Positions 1 to 10,564 of a DNA stretch of 64,000 nt are shown here, piece by piece. Source of the stretch: Bradyrhizobium sp. dw_411. Lineage in GTDB: Bacteria; Pseudomonadota; Alphaproteobacteria; Rhizobiales; Xanthobacteraceae. The stretch is taken from contig NZ_JAAVUY010000014.1 of NCBI RefSeq assembly GCF_018449695.1, forward strand, positions 62,001-126,000. Reading direction: 5' to 3'. The notes beneath the pieces were generated by a model. It did no database searches, was not told the origin of the DNA, and was given only the letters and a program-made list of their open reading frames with translations. Within the stretch, counting starts at the first letter, position 1, and each line of letters starts with the position of its first letter. The position numbers and the translations under genes are program-made.

Positions 1-57
1 TCGCAAAAGAGCGGGAGGTGCGACCGAGGGTCTCCTATGCCGTTTCGTGATCTCTCA

Positions 58-181
58 ACGTCGTCCCGGCGAACGCCGGGACCCATACGCCGCGGCCTAT
101 CGTTCAAAGATGCTGTTCGACGACTTCGCGCAACACAACGCCCCGTGGCTATGGGTCCCGGCTCAAGGCCGGGACGACGAT
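58..181. repeat. Palindromic intergenic repeat (CGTCCCGG type)
   Basis: Two GC-rich hairpins, each of the form GTCCCGGC...GCCGGGAC, face each other across about 60 bases. The outer arms CGTCGTCCCGG and CCGGGACGACG are complementary. The element sits just past the 3' end of the sulfotransferase gene. Its layout matches the dispersed palindromes found in other gaps of this window. No coding function is seen. Confidence 0.6.
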
Positions 182-185
182 GCGT

Positions 186-2114
186 TCATATCATCGGCTG
201 GAGTTCGGCGAGAAGCGGCTCCAGCAAGGCGCCATAGCTGTGGCGCCGTCCGATCGAACTCGTGTAGATCGGCCTTCTGACCTGAGCCGCACTCGAGGTG
301 CGGACAATTCTCGTCGTCAAATAGAATTCAAGACATTGCGGATCCCAGGGCAGGCCGCAATGGGCGACGATGCGGCGCGCCACGCCCTCGACGTCGGCAA
401 CCGTGTCCTCGTAATGGACATCGAGGATACGTTGGGGCGGCAGCACCCGGTGCCAATGCCGCATCAGGGCTTCATAATGCCGGTAGTAGCGCCCAAGTTC
501 AGCGAGATCATAGGTCTGGAAATTGCCTTCCGTGAACAGCTTGGAGAAACAGGAGATGCAGGTATCTACGGGATCCCGGACGGCATGAATGATGGTCGCA
601 TTGGGCAATGCGAGATGAATCAGTCCGGCAAATGCAAAATTGGCAGGCATTTTATCCGTGACATGAGACGCCGCCGGGGCCAACTGCTGGACTCCGGCCA
701 GATAATGCCGGCCGAGTTCGCGAAAATGTTCGTCCGACATATGCAAGGCGATCTCCGGATAGGCCGGTGTCTCCCCGATCGAAGCCTGGATATCGAACAC
801 CGCCCGATCCAGCAGCTTTAATTCTCCGGCGCCGTAAATCTGAGGGTGGCTCGCCAGGATCTGCTCGATAAGGGTCGTTCCCGACCGCGGCATTCCCACA
901 ATGAAGATCGGCTTGGCCGAGGGCTCGCCGGCGCTTTTCGCGGCACCCATGAATGCCGGTGTAAACACCTGCTGCACACGGTCGATAAGCCCCAACACCG
1001 CGGCATCTTCATATTCGATGCGGCCGCGCTTGAGCTTGTTGCCTGCCAACAGCCGCCCGAACTCGTCTTCCGGCCGGCCGATGTCCGCATAAGCCTTGGC
1101 CAAGGCAAAATGCAGATCGATCTGCTTGGCGATCGGCAGGGACGCTTCATCCTCCGACAACGCTTCCAGCGCCGTCAGGAAGCGATCGCCATTCGTGTAT
1201 TTGATGAGTTCGCCCAGTTGACGAAAGTAGGCGGGCTCTCGCGGCGCCAGCGCGATGGCCCGTTCAGACGCTTCGCGGGCTTCGGTCAACCGGCCAAGAT
1301 CCATCAAGGCGACGCTGAGATTGTGATGTGGCCCGGCCAGAGCGGGTTTCAGCGCGATCGCACGCCGCGTGGCCACCTCCGCCTCATGATGCCTGTTCAG
1401 CGCGATGAGAGCGTTTCCGAGATTGAAATGGGCCTCGGCGCAATCCGGATCGCGCGCGACAGCCCGCCGCATCACATCCTCGGCTTCATCATGTTTACCG
1501 AGATCGACAAGCACTTTCCCGAGATTGCACAGGGATACGATATGATCCGGCTTGAGTTCGATAGCGTGCCGGATCACGGCCTCGGCTTCCTGCAGACGGC
1601 CGTAGTCAGTGAACACGATTCCGAGATTGCAATAGGCTTCGACATAATCCGGCTTGAGCGCGATGGCGCGCCGCAGCTCCCGCTCCGCTTCGCCTGTATG
1701 CCCAAGTTTTTGAAGAGCGCTGCCCCGGCCATTGATGGCGGCAACAAAGCTGGAGTCCAGGGCCAGGGCCTTGTCGTAATCCACCAACGCTTCGTCAATT
1801 CGGCCGAGCTCCTGCAGCAGATTGCCGCGATTGTTGAGCACTGTGGTCAAGCGGGGACTTAAGACCAGCGCCCGGTCGTAGCTCAAAAGCGCCGCTTCCG
1901 GCCGCTTGATGGCCGCCAATACGACCGCGCGATTATTGTGCGCCTCGACAAAATCCGGATTCAGCGAAAGGGCCGCATCAAAATTCGCAAGCGCCTCTTC
2001 AGGCCGATTCATACTCGTCAGCATCATGCCGCGGTTGTTAAGGACTTCAGCGGGATCGTGCGACGGCTTAGCCGTCCTGGCGTTGGCGCGGCGCTGATGA
2101 CGGTTCGGCCGCAT
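186..2114 (-). CDS. TPR-repeat sulfotransferase family protein
   Basis: A 642-residue fusion. Residues of about 21-293 form eight consecutive 34-residue tetratricopeptide repeats, with the A/G, Y/F and P signature positions and linkers such as ALSLNPD and AIALKPD. Residues of about 395-630 form a sulfotransferase domain. The PAPS 5'-phosphosulfate loop reads IVGMPRSGTTLIEQIL, and a second nucleotide-binding segment is HAVRDPVDTCISCFSKLF. Proteins of this architecture are common in alphaproteobacteria and are presumed to transfer sulfate from PAPS to an unknown acceptor, with the repeats as a docking arm. No signal peptide is visible, so it is probably cytoplasmic. The N-terminus (HQRRAN) is basic. 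The acceptor cannot be read from the sequence. Confidence 0.88.
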   Translation of the reverse strand: MRPNRHQRRANARTAKPSHDPAEVLNNRGMMLTSMNRPEEALANFDAALSLNPDFVEAHNNRAVVLAAIKRPEAALLSYDRALVLSPRLTTVLNNRGNLLQELGRIDEALVDYDKALALDSSFVAAINGRGSALQKLGHTGEAERELRRAIALKPDYVEAYCNLGIVFTDYGRLQEAEAVIRHAIELKPDHIVSLCNLGKVLVDLGKHDEAEDVMRRAVARDPDCAEAHFNLGNALIALNRHHEAEVATRRAIALKPALAGPHHNLSVALMDLGRLTEAREASERAIALAPREPAYFRQLGELIKYTNGDRFLTALEALSEDEASLPIAKQIDLHFALAKAYADIGRPEDEFGRLLAGNKLKRGRIEYEDAAVLGLIDRVQQVFTPAFMGAAKSAGEPSAKPIFIVGMPRSGTTLIEQILASHPQIYGAGELKLLDRAVFDIQASIGETPAYPEIALHMSDEHFRELGRHYLAGVQQLAPAASHVTDKMPANFAFAGLIHLALPNATIIHAVRDPVDTCISCFSKLFTEGNFQTYDLAELGRYYRHYEALMRHWHRVLPPQRILDVHYEDTVADVEGVARRIVAHCGLPWDPQCLEFYLTTRIVRTSSAAQVRRPIYTSSIGRRHSYGALLEPLLAELQPMI

Positions 2115-2121
2115 CGACGGC

Positions 2122-2400
2122 TCAATCGCAAGATGGCGCGTGGGACAACCGATCGGAAATTCTGCGAAGCAATCGATCGAATTCGGATCTGCTCATCTCC
2201 ACCGTGACATCATCGGCACTGAAGGCAGGATCCGTAATGAAATTCAATTCGACCAGATCGCCTTTCAGAGCCGGCGTACCGCTTACCGATCGATAGACTA
2301 TTCGTTTTCGCATGATGATATCGGCCGCGCGATGATCGGACGCCATGCGGTCACATCGTGACGTCAGAGCGCTGAATGGAATGGAAAGTTGCGTTTTCAC
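2122..2400 (-). CDS. Small hypothetical protein
   Basis: An open frame of up to 92 residues whose stop lies 7 bases upstream of the sulfotransferase start, suggesting co-transcription. I do not recognise the family. The C-terminal half (KGDLVELNFITDPAFSADDVTVEMSRSEFDRLLRRISDRL) has mixed hydrophobic and acidic periodicity typical of a real folded protein. The N-terminal part is less convincing. The longest frame begins with GTG at 2400. Internal ATG codons at 2346 and 2313 are equally possible because none has a clear ribosome-binding site. Function unknown. Confidence 0.45.
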   Translation of the reverse strand: MKTQLSIPFSALTSRCDRMASDHRAADIIMRKRIVYRSVSGTPALKGDLVELNFITDPAFSADDVTVEMSRSEFDRLLRRISDRLSHAPSCD

Positions 2401-2998
2401 GAATCACGCCAACACGAACATGAGCGTAAGGACGCTCCATCGGGTGACGAGTTAAATTATGGTTAGACGCGGCTCGCGCATCGCGACGCAGAAACAAATG
2501 GACGCACAAGCCGAGCGGAATTAATTTCCCGTTCGCAGCGAAGAACACGCGATGGCGCAAGGCTTTGACGAAATCAGATAACGCTTGCGCACGGCTTGAG
2601 CGCCATACCGTCGAAATCACGGAAACATATTGAAGTAAAAAAGTGCGAAGCTACGATCTCATTCGAAAGGCCGCAGTAAGGCTGATCCCGGCTTTTGCGG
2701 ATGCAAGGCACACGCGCCGACTTCCCGCCGCAACGATATTCCCGACGCCGCGATAATGGCTGTTAATCGATCACCTCGCGCGCGCAGCGTCGGCGGGATC
2801 GATTGTCAGCCCCGTTGCGATTTCGTCAAAGTTGACCGAATTACCCGGCACGCATGCATGGCCGGGGCCGTATTGGGAGGATGCCTGCATCAAAATCAGA
2901 GGGAACCTGGCCTCGAAACATCGAGAAATGCAACTTGTGTTTTGGCCCTCGATGCGTTCTAAGCCACCTTATCTCCAACTCACACATAGGCTGCTATA
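2401..2998. other. Intergenic region upstream of the HU-like gene
   Basis: About 600 bases without a convincing gene. Base composition is noticeably less GC-rich than in neighbouring coding DNA. It must hold the HU promoter, but I cannot assign one with confidence. A TATAAT hexamer overlaps the HU start codon at about 2995-3000, too close to serve that start. Short open frames here lack coding character. Confidence 0.5.
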
Positions 2999-3295
2999 AT
3001 GGCTAAAATGACCAAGACCCAATTGATTGATGCGATTGCAGAGGGTACGCAAATTTCCAAAAATGACGTCAAGGCCGTCATCGAGCACATGGCGACGGTG
3101 GGTTACAAAGAACTGAACGAGTCCGGCGAATTCGTTATTCCCGGTTTCGCGAAAATGTCGGTGGTGAACAAGCCCGCGACCGAAGCCCGCAGCGGCATCA
3201 ATCCTTTCACCAAGGAGCCGATGGAATTTGCAGCCAAGCCGGCCAGCAAATCCGTCAAGGCATCGCCGTTGAAGGTGGCCAAGGACGCAGTTTAG
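2999..3295 (+). CDS. HU-family DNA-binding protein
   Basis: A 98-residue nucleoid protein of the HU/IHF family, which binds and bends DNA as a dimer. The N-terminal helix region (MTKTQLIDAIAEGTQISKND) and the beta-arm start (GEFVIPGFAKMSVVNKPATEARSGINPFTKEP) are typical. The family motif for the DNA-intercalating arm is GRNPxTG; here it is RSGINPFTKEP, a recognisable variant. The tail is Lys/Ala-rich (KPASKSVKASPLKVAKDAV), longer than the beta-arm finish of classical HU. The gene is monocistronic and no strong Shine-Dalgarno site precedes the ATG. An alternative start is the Met at codon 4. Confidence 0.88.
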   Translation: MAKMTKTQLIDAIAEGTQISKNDVKAVIEHMATVGYKELNESGEFVIPGFAKMSVVNKPATEARSGINPFTKEPMEFAAKPASKSVKASPLKVAKDAV

Positions 3296-3348
3296 GGTAC
3301 GCTGTTTAAAGGACGCCGTGTATATCGGCGCATGATCGGCGGAAGGCC

Positions 3349-4083
3349 TCAATTGAACGCCATTCCGCCGCTCAAAGCGATCGTCTGACCAGTCATATAG
3401 GCATTGCCGATCAGCAACATGACCGCCTGCGCCACTTCGTCGGATGTTCCGAAGCGGCCGAGCGGTATCCGGGCGACGAGCGCCTGCTGGTCTTTCATCA
3501 TGTCGGTCTCGATGAGCGAGGGGGCTACGGCGTTGACCGTAATGCTTTCCTTGACGAGGCGGGCGGCATATCCGCGCGTCAGCCCTTCGATACCGGCTTT
3601 GGAGGCGTTATAGTGCGGGCCAATCGAGCCCGCACCACGCGCCGCGCCTGACGAAATATTGACGATACGTCCCCAATGTTTGCGCCGCATAGACGGCAAC
3701 GCCGCCTGCGTGCATAGAAAAACCGACTTGAGGTTGACCTCGATGGTCCGGTCGAAATCAGCCTCGGTGAGGTCATCGATATTTCGCGTGATCGCGATGC
3801 CGGCATTGTTGACGAGAATATCGACCGGCCCGAACGCCTGCGCCGCCCGGCTAAACAGACCCGCGACGGCATCGCTCTGCGCAACGTCGGCGCCGATCGC
3901 GATCGCCCGGCCGCCTTCTTTCTCGATGGCTGCCACCAGCGACTGCGCGGCATCGGCTCGCTCCCGGTAATTGATCACGACCGCGGCTCCCGCCGCCGCG
4001 AGCGCGCGAACGACCGCAGCCCCGATACCGCGTGATCCGCCGGTCACAAGCGCGACGTGGTCATGGAGATTGGGTGACGTCAT
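3349..4083 (-). CDS. Short-chain dehydrogenase/reductase (FabG-like)
   Basis: A 244-residue NAD(P)-dependent oxidoreductase of the classical SDR family. The cofactor loop TGGSRGIG lies at about residues 14-21, NNAG at 92-95, the catalytic Ser in NISSGAARG near 144, and Y158-x3-K162 in HYNASK. The C-terminal GGMAFN ending and the PLGRFGTSDEVAQAV motif resemble 3-oxoacyl-ACP reductases, but the substrate is unknown. The frame is open a further 87 codons upstream. I chose the ATG at 4083 because the SDR fold starts directly after it and the extension looks non-coding. It converges on the HU gene and stands alone. Confidence 0.88.
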   Translation of the reverse strand: MTSPNLHDHVALVTGGSRGIGAAVVRALAAAGAAVVINYRERADAAQSLVAAIEKEGGRAIAIGADVAQSDAVAGLFSRAAQAFGPVDILVNNAGIAITRNIDDLTEADFDRTIEVNLKSVFLCTQAALPSMRRKHWGRIVNISSGAARGAGSIGPHYNASKAGIEGLTRGYAARLVKESITVNAVAPSLIETDMMKDQQALVARIPLGRFGTSDEVAQAVMLLIGNAYMTGQTIALSGGMAFN

Positions 4084-4293
4084 TGGATCGCTCCGTCGCA
4101 TTCCGGGCCCCGTTTTCGGCACTCTAAAAGCCACCGGCGCGCGAGGCAACGGGCGTCCGCTCCGGACCATCGGCCGGGCGGCCAGGCTCTTATAAACGCG
4201 GTGATTGAACCTCGGCGCGTGATTGCGGGACCAAGTCTGGTAGGTATTCTCCATCACCACGCGAACTGCGATCGACCGCGCCAATCTCTGTTT

Positions 4294-4341
4294 AAGCATG
4301 ATCTTTCGGAAAACCGGTTTCCACTTTTCCGGATCATGCTT
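4294..4341. repeat. Dispersed palindrome AAGCATGATC...GATCATGCTT
   Basis: Perfect 10-base arms AAGCATGATC and GATCATGCTT enclose the conserved-looking core GAAAACCGGTTTCC. This form is a well-known intergenic repeat of Bradyrhizobium and relatives. It lies 17 bases before the start of the SecD-like gene, so it is probably in the leader of that transcript. Confidence 0.8.
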
Positions 4342-4358
4342 CAAAGGACGCCACGACC

Positions 4359-5444
4359 ATGAACCAGCGGGCCAGGACGACCGGGCTGACCGTCGCTTTC
4401 ATCCTCGCTTTCGCTTTCCCGGTGGCAGCCGCGCCGGCGCCTGACGCCGCACAGATGCGCGCGAAGATTTCGGCCTATGTCGAGAACGCCCTCGCGACGC
4501 AAGGCGGATCCCGCATTGTGTTCAAGGTCGATTCCGATGCCTTGCGTGAAGCGATCGTGATGGATCTGCGCGATGAAGTATTTCAAATAGTGCATGACGG
4601 CCGCATCCCCTTTGCCGGGCTGGCGCTGCGCGACGGTGGCGTCGAAGTCCGGATCGCCAATGCCAACGACCGGCAAAAGGTCGCGAGCAAGCTCGTTCCG
4701 GCAACGCAGGCTCCGCCATCAACGCAAGCCACGCCAACTGTCACCGTTGCCGATAGCGGTGACGGCCTGATGCGGTTTATGCCGACGGATTCCCGATTCA
4801 ATGGACGCCTGAACGAACTGCTCCAGCAGTCGATCGAGATGATCGCACAACGCCTGCGCGACAGCGGTATCAAGCTGGCCGACGCGCAGCCCGATGGAGC
4901 CGACCGCATTCGTGTCCTGCTGCCGGGTATCAGGGATCCCGAACGTGTGACCGCGATATTCAGCAAGCGAGCGCACGTCGCATTCCGCCTGGTCGATGAG
5001 TCGATGACATCAGCCGAGGCCCTGAAAGGCGCCCCGCCCCCGGCATCCGAAATCCTCTACCACTTCAAGAGCAACGAGCCTTATTTGGTCCTGAAGGAAA
5101 TCGCGATGGGGGGTGACGATATCATCGACGTCTCGCCGGGGTTCGACCAGCGCTCCGACCAGCCGATCGCGACGTTCCGGTTCAACGGACGTGGCACAAA
5201 GCGCTTCGCCCACATCACCGAGGAAAATATCGGCAAGCCATTCGCTGTTGTCGCCGACGACAAGGTGCTCTCGGTGCCCGTCATCCGCGAGCCGATCCGG
5301 GGCGGCACGGGACAGATAGCGGGCAATTTCACGCTCGAAGAAGCCAACAGGGTCGCTATGCTGTTGCGCTCGGGAACGCTGCCCGGGCGGCTGAGTGTCG
5401 TCGATCAGCAGATGGTCGAGCCGGACGTCAATGCCAAAAAATAA
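4359..5444 (+). CDS. Free-standing secreted SecD-like periplasmic domain protein
   Basis: A 361-residue protein with an N-terminal signal peptide (hydrophobic LTVAFILAFAFPVAAA, cleavage likely near residue 25). The rest resembles the periplasmic P1/head region of SecD. The segment from about 265 to 350 (GRGTKRFAHITEENIGKPFAVV, VLSVPVIREPIRGGTGQIAGNF, ANRVAMLLRSGTLPGRLSVV) closely follows the SecD sequence just before its second membrane helix. The protein stops there, so all the membrane segments of SecD are missing. Known SecD uses the proton gradient with SecF to finish protein export. A soluble copy could not do that alone, so its role is open. It is not beside secF or yajC. Confidence 0.8.
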   Translation: MNQRARTTGLTVAFILAFAFPVAAAPAPDAAQMRAKISAYVENALATQGGSRIVFKVDSDALREAIVMDLRDEVFQIVHDGRIPFAGLALRDGGVEVRIANANDRQKVASKLVPATQAPPSTQATPTVTVADSGDGLMRFMPTDSRFNGRLNELLQQSIEMIAQRLRDSGIKLADAQPDGADRIRVLLPGIRDPERVTAIFSKRAHVAFRLVDESMTSAEALKGAPPPASEILYHFKSNEPYLVLKEIAMGGDDIIDVSPGFDQRSDQPIATFRFNGRGTKRFAHITEENIGKPFAVVADDKVLSVPVIREPIRGGTGQIAGNFTLEEANRVAMLLRSGTLPGRLSVVDQQMVEPDVNAKK

Positions 5445-5462
5445 TCGCAGGCTTAAATAAAA

Positions 5463-5500
5463 AGCGGCGCCTCAAGTTACCTTGAAGCGCCGCTCTTTCT
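5463..5500. terminator. Bidirectional terminator between SecD-like gene and katG
   Basis: Inverted arms AGCGGCGC (5463-5470) and GCGCCGCT (5487-5494) with an inner CAAG/CTTG pairing form a hairpin. It is followed by CTTTCT on the plus strand and by a T-rich run on the minus strand. It lies between two convergent genes, as expected for a shared rho-independent terminator. Confidence 0.75.
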
Positions 5501-5513
5501 ACCGGTCTTTCAA

Positions 5514-7688
<2,175 letters not shown>

Positions 7689-7763
7689 AGTGAGCCTCCT
7701 GTGGTGTTGGTTCCACCCTGAGCCGTGTTTTTACGCAACGCAAGCCATCAGGTGAAATTGACT

Positions 7764-7782
7764 CTATTGATCGCTACAATAA
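7764..7782. promoter_or_regulatory. Candidate OxyR/LysR operator between katG and oxyR
   Basis: The interrupted inverted repeat CTATTG-N7-CAATAA (one mismatch) has the spacing of a LysR-type T-N11-A box. It ends 9 bases before the oxyR ATG and about 75 bases from the katG start. That position suits oxyR autorepression and katG activation. Assignment to OxyR is by position and symmetry only. Confidence 0.55.
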
Positions 7783-7791
7783 GATAATCTG

Positions 7792-8730
7792 ATGATCCAT
7801 GCCACGCTAAAGCAGCTCCGTTATTTCGATGCGCTGTCACGTCATTGTCACTTCGGGCGCGCGGCGGAGGCCTGCGCAATCTCGCAGCCGGCGCTGTCGA
7901 TGCAGATCAAGGAACTGGAGCAATTTCTGGGCGGCGTGTTGCTCGAGCGCGGCGCCCGGCAGATCAGGCTGACGAAATTCGGCGAAGAGGTCGCGCAGCG
8001 CGTTCGCGACATCCTGCGCTCGGTCGATGAACTCGGCGATTTCGCCCGCGCGTCGCACCACCAACTGGCGGGCCGGCTGCGCGTCGGCATGATCCCGACC
8101 ATCGCGCCCTATCTGCTGCCAACCGTGATAGGCAACCTGACCCGGCTGCATCCGGAACTGGACATCCACGTTCGCGAGACGCTGACCCCAAAACTGATTC
8201 AGGAGCTCAGGGAAGGCCGGCTCGATACCGCGATCGTCGCGCTGCCGGTATCCGAGCCTTCGCTGACCGAGGTCGCCCTGTTTGCGGAAAATTTCCTGCT
8301 GGTGCGGCCGGGCGAAGCGGAGGGAACGCCGGTGCCCACCGTCAAGGCGCTGCGTGAAATGCGGCTGCTGCTACTCGAAGAGGGGCATTGCTTCCGCGAT
8401 CAGGCGCTGTCGTTCTGCAATATGCATGCGTCGCCGCCGCGCGAGGTGCTGGACGCAAGCTCGCTGTCCACGCTGGTTCAAATGGTCAGCGCCGGGATCG
8501 GCGTCACGCTGATCCCGGAAATGGCGGTCGCGGTAGAGACACGCTCGGCGCCGGTGTCGGTCACGCGATTCAAGAACCCGCAGCCGTCGCGCACCATCGG
8601 GATGGTCTGGCGCAAAACCAGTCCGCTGGCCCGGCAACTGCTGCAGATTTCCGAAGTGATCTGTCTTTCAGCCGACACATTGCGCAAGCAGCGTACCTCC
8701 GGACCCGCCTCGCGCAAACCGGCGCGCTAG
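7792..8730 (+). CDS. oxyR: LysR-family peroxide sensor OxyR
   Basis: A 312-residue LysR-type regulator. The N-terminal winged helix-turn-helix is LKQLRYFDALSRHCHFGRAAEACAISQPALSMQIKELE. The effector domain contains the diagnostic OxyR redox pair C200 and C209 in LLEEGHCFRDQALSFC, matching the two cysteines that form the peroxide-induced disulfide in characterised OxyR. The following SSLSTLVQMVSAGIGVTLIPEMA segment is also typical. It is divergent from katG, so it most likely controls katG and itself. A short-chain dehydrogenase follows 25 bases downstream on the same strand and may be co-transcribed. Confidence 0.95.
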   Translation: MIHATLKQLRYFDALSRHCHFGRAAEACAISQPALSMQIKELEQFLGGVLLERGARQIRLTKFGEEVAQRVRDILRSVDELGDFARASHHQLAGRLRVGMIPTIAPYLLPTVIGNLTRLHPELDIHVRETLTPKLIQELREGRLDTAIVALPVSEPSLTEVALFAENFLLVRPGEAEGTPVPTVKALREMRLLLLEEGHCFRDQALSFCNMHASPPREVLDASSLSTLVQMVSAGIGVTLIPEMAVAVETRSAPVSVTRFKNPQPSRTIGMVWRKTSPLARQLLQISEVICLSADTLRKQRTSGPASRKPAR

Positions 8731-8755
8731 ACAGCTTTATTGATCAGGAGACCTC

Positions 8756-9607
8756 ATGTCCCATCCAGCCATGTCAGCCAGCAATGTCGCCGTCGTCACC
8801 GGAGGCGCGTCCGGATTGGGCCTCGCGGCCGCGATGCGGTTCGCTCGCCTCGGCATGAAAGTGTGCATCGCCGATCTCGGCGCTGACCGTATCGCGGACG
8901 CGGCGGCGAAATTGTCGGCGGCCGCGCCTGGCGGCAGCGCCGATATCATGGCGACGAGCGTTGACGTCAGCCAGGCCGATGCGGTGTCGAAGTTTGAAAT
9001 CGCGGTACACGAGCGGTTCGGCGGCACGGATCTCCTGATGAACAACGCCGGCATTCAGCCAGGCAGCACGATGTTCGGGCCGGGTGACAACTGGCAGCGG
9101 ATTCTCGGCGTCAATCTCTGGGGTGTCATCCATGGCTCGCAGATCTTCGCGCCGCGCATGATCGAACGCGCCCGGCCCGGCCTGATCATCAACACCGGCT
9201 CCAAGCAGGGCATCACCACGCCACCCGGCGATCCCGCCTATAATGTCTCAAAGGCCGGTGTGAAGGCTTTTACCGAAGCGCTGCAGCACGAATTGCGCAA
9301 CACTGCCGGCGGCCACATCAGCGCGCATCTTCTGATCCCCGGCTTCGTCTTCACGGGCCTTACCGCCAAGGGCCGCACCGAAAAGCCGGCGGCGGCCTGG
9401 ACGCCGGAGCAGACCATCGACTTCATGATCGAGCGGCTCGACGCCGGCGATTTCTATATCCTGTGTCCCGACAATGACGTGCCGCGTCGCCTCGACGAGC
9501 GGCGAATTCTCTGGGCGGCCGGCGATATCGTCGAAAATCGTGCGCCGCTATCGCGCTGGCATCCCGACTACGCCGAAGCCTTTGCAGCCTTTGTGAAGAA
9601 GTCGTAG
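8756..9607 (+). CDS. Short-chain dehydrogenase/reductase
   Basis: A 283-residue SDR oxidoreductase. The dinucleotide loop TGGASGLG is at residues 15-22, NNAG near 96-99, the catalytic Ser in NTGSKQG near 149, and Y162-x3-K166 in YNVSK. It is longer than minimal SDRs; the C-terminal extension contains ICPDNDVPRRLDERRILWAAGDIVENRAPLSRWHP, a tail seen in a subgroup of extended-substrate SDRs. The start has a good Shine-Dalgarno (CAGGAGA, 6 bases upstream). It lies 25 bases after oxyR, so it may be read through from the oxyR promoter. A link to oxidative stress is only inferred from this position. Substrate unknown. Confidence 0.85.
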   Translation: MSHPAMSASNVAVVTGGASGLGLAAAMRFARLGMKVCIADLGADRIADAAAKLSAAAPGGSADIMATSVDVSQADAVSKFEIAVHERFGGTDLLMNNAGIQPGSTMFGPGDNWQRILGVNLWGVIHGSQIFAPRMIERARPGLIINTGSKQGITTPPGDPAYNVSKAGVKAFTEALQHELRNTAGGHISAHLLIPGFVFTGLTAKGRTEKPAAAWTPEQTIDFMIERLDAGDFYILCPDNDVPRRLDERRILWAAGDIVENRAPLSRWHPDYAEAFAAFVKKS

Positions 9608-9634
9608 TCCACTCTTATCGCGAACCGCCTGGGA

Positions 9635-10336
9635 TCACCGTTCGAGCACATTGCCCTGCAGCGTGTCGAACACGCTGCCGCTGGCATGCTTGACAGGGGT
9701 AGACGTCGGAAGCGATGTTGCGGAACCCAGCACTTCACTCAAGGTCGGCCCGGCCGGGCCTTTTTGTTGCTGTTGCTGCTGCTGAGCCACCGCGCAGATT
9801 TTTTGCTGCATCGCCTCGGTGTTCTTGTGACCGTTTCTTAGCTGATCGGATATCTGCGGCGGGATCCCGCATTTGGCCGCGTGGGTCTCGACATATCTCA
9901 GCATCTTGGTTTCGGACTGGGCGAAATTCCCGATCAGCTTGCAAGCTTCCTCGGCCGGGGCGTGCCGATCGCTGGCAGCCTTGATCAGCTTGCCGCGCTT
10001 CTCGGCTTCCTGCCGCAGCGGCAAGAATCCTTGCATGCATTCGTCCGGGGCGCTTGCCTGTGGCTGAGCCGGGGAAAACGCGGAACTAACGGGCGCCGTT
10101 CCGCTGACGGGAAATGATGCCGACGGGGCACCTAGGGAAGCGACCGGGGCCGCACCATTGACCGGCGGAAAGGGATCGTTGGCCGCGAGCGTGGTACGGC
10201 CGGGCAACGGCGCCGGAAATGCACCTTGCGCGTTCACGGCGCCGCACTGAATAGTCAGGAGAATAGCCGCCAGCGGCATGATCAGGCGACGGCCGATCGA
10301 AACCTGTTCCACTTTCATCATTGGAACGCGATCCAT
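9635..10336 (-). CDS. Secreted hypothetical protein with Pro/Ala linker and poly-Gln tract
   Basis: A 233-residue protein I cannot assign to a named family. It starts with a signal peptide (RRLIMPLAAILLTIQCGAVNAQG). A Pro/Ala/Ser-rich linker follows at about residues 40-95. A helical region (about 98-180) has three or four cysteines (DECMQGF, EEACKLI, HAAKCGI, KICAVA) that could form disulfides in the periplasm. A run of seven Gln follows at about 186-192, then a low-complexity tail. The layout suggests a periplasmic or surface-exposed helical domain. The start could instead be one of the Met codons at 6 or 7. It converges on the upstream dehydrogenase and is monocistronic. Confidence 0.75.
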   Translation of the reverse strand: MDRVPMMKVEQVSIGRRLIMPLAAILLTIQCGAVNAQGAFPAPLPGRTTLAANDPFPPVNGAAPVASLGAPSASFPVSGTAPVSSAFSPAQPQASAPDECMQGFLPLRQEAEKRGKLIKAASDRHAPAEEACKLIGNFAQSETKMLRYVETHAAKCGIPPQISDQLRNGHKNTEAMQQKICAVAQQQQQQQKGPAGPTLSEVLGSATSLPTSTPVKHASGSVFDTLQGNVLER

Positions 10337-10564
10337 TTGCTTTGGGAGCCTTCATGATCTCTCCAAAGGCTTAAAAAACCGTAGATTTGGCGCAACCTTT
10401 GGATCGCCGGGCAGCGAGTGGCGCGGCGGGAAACGCAAATCCGCACCTGTTGATACGACGGCTCCCAGTCGTCCCGTTCTGGCTTGGAATATGCATGCAG
10501 GTAAGCCCCGCAAGATAACGGCCGCGTGAGCTGACGGCTTACAGGGCAAAACAGGGACTTTCAG

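Noticed and set aside
2351..2620. 89-residue minus-strand open frame upstream of the small hypothetical gene
   Set aside because: Basic, Arg-rich and without a ribosome site. It overlaps the start of the more credible frame at 2122-2400.
2995..3000. TATAAT as a -10 box for the HU-like gene
   Set aside because: It overlaps the ATG and no -35 box is placed 17 bases upstream, so it cannot drive that start codon.
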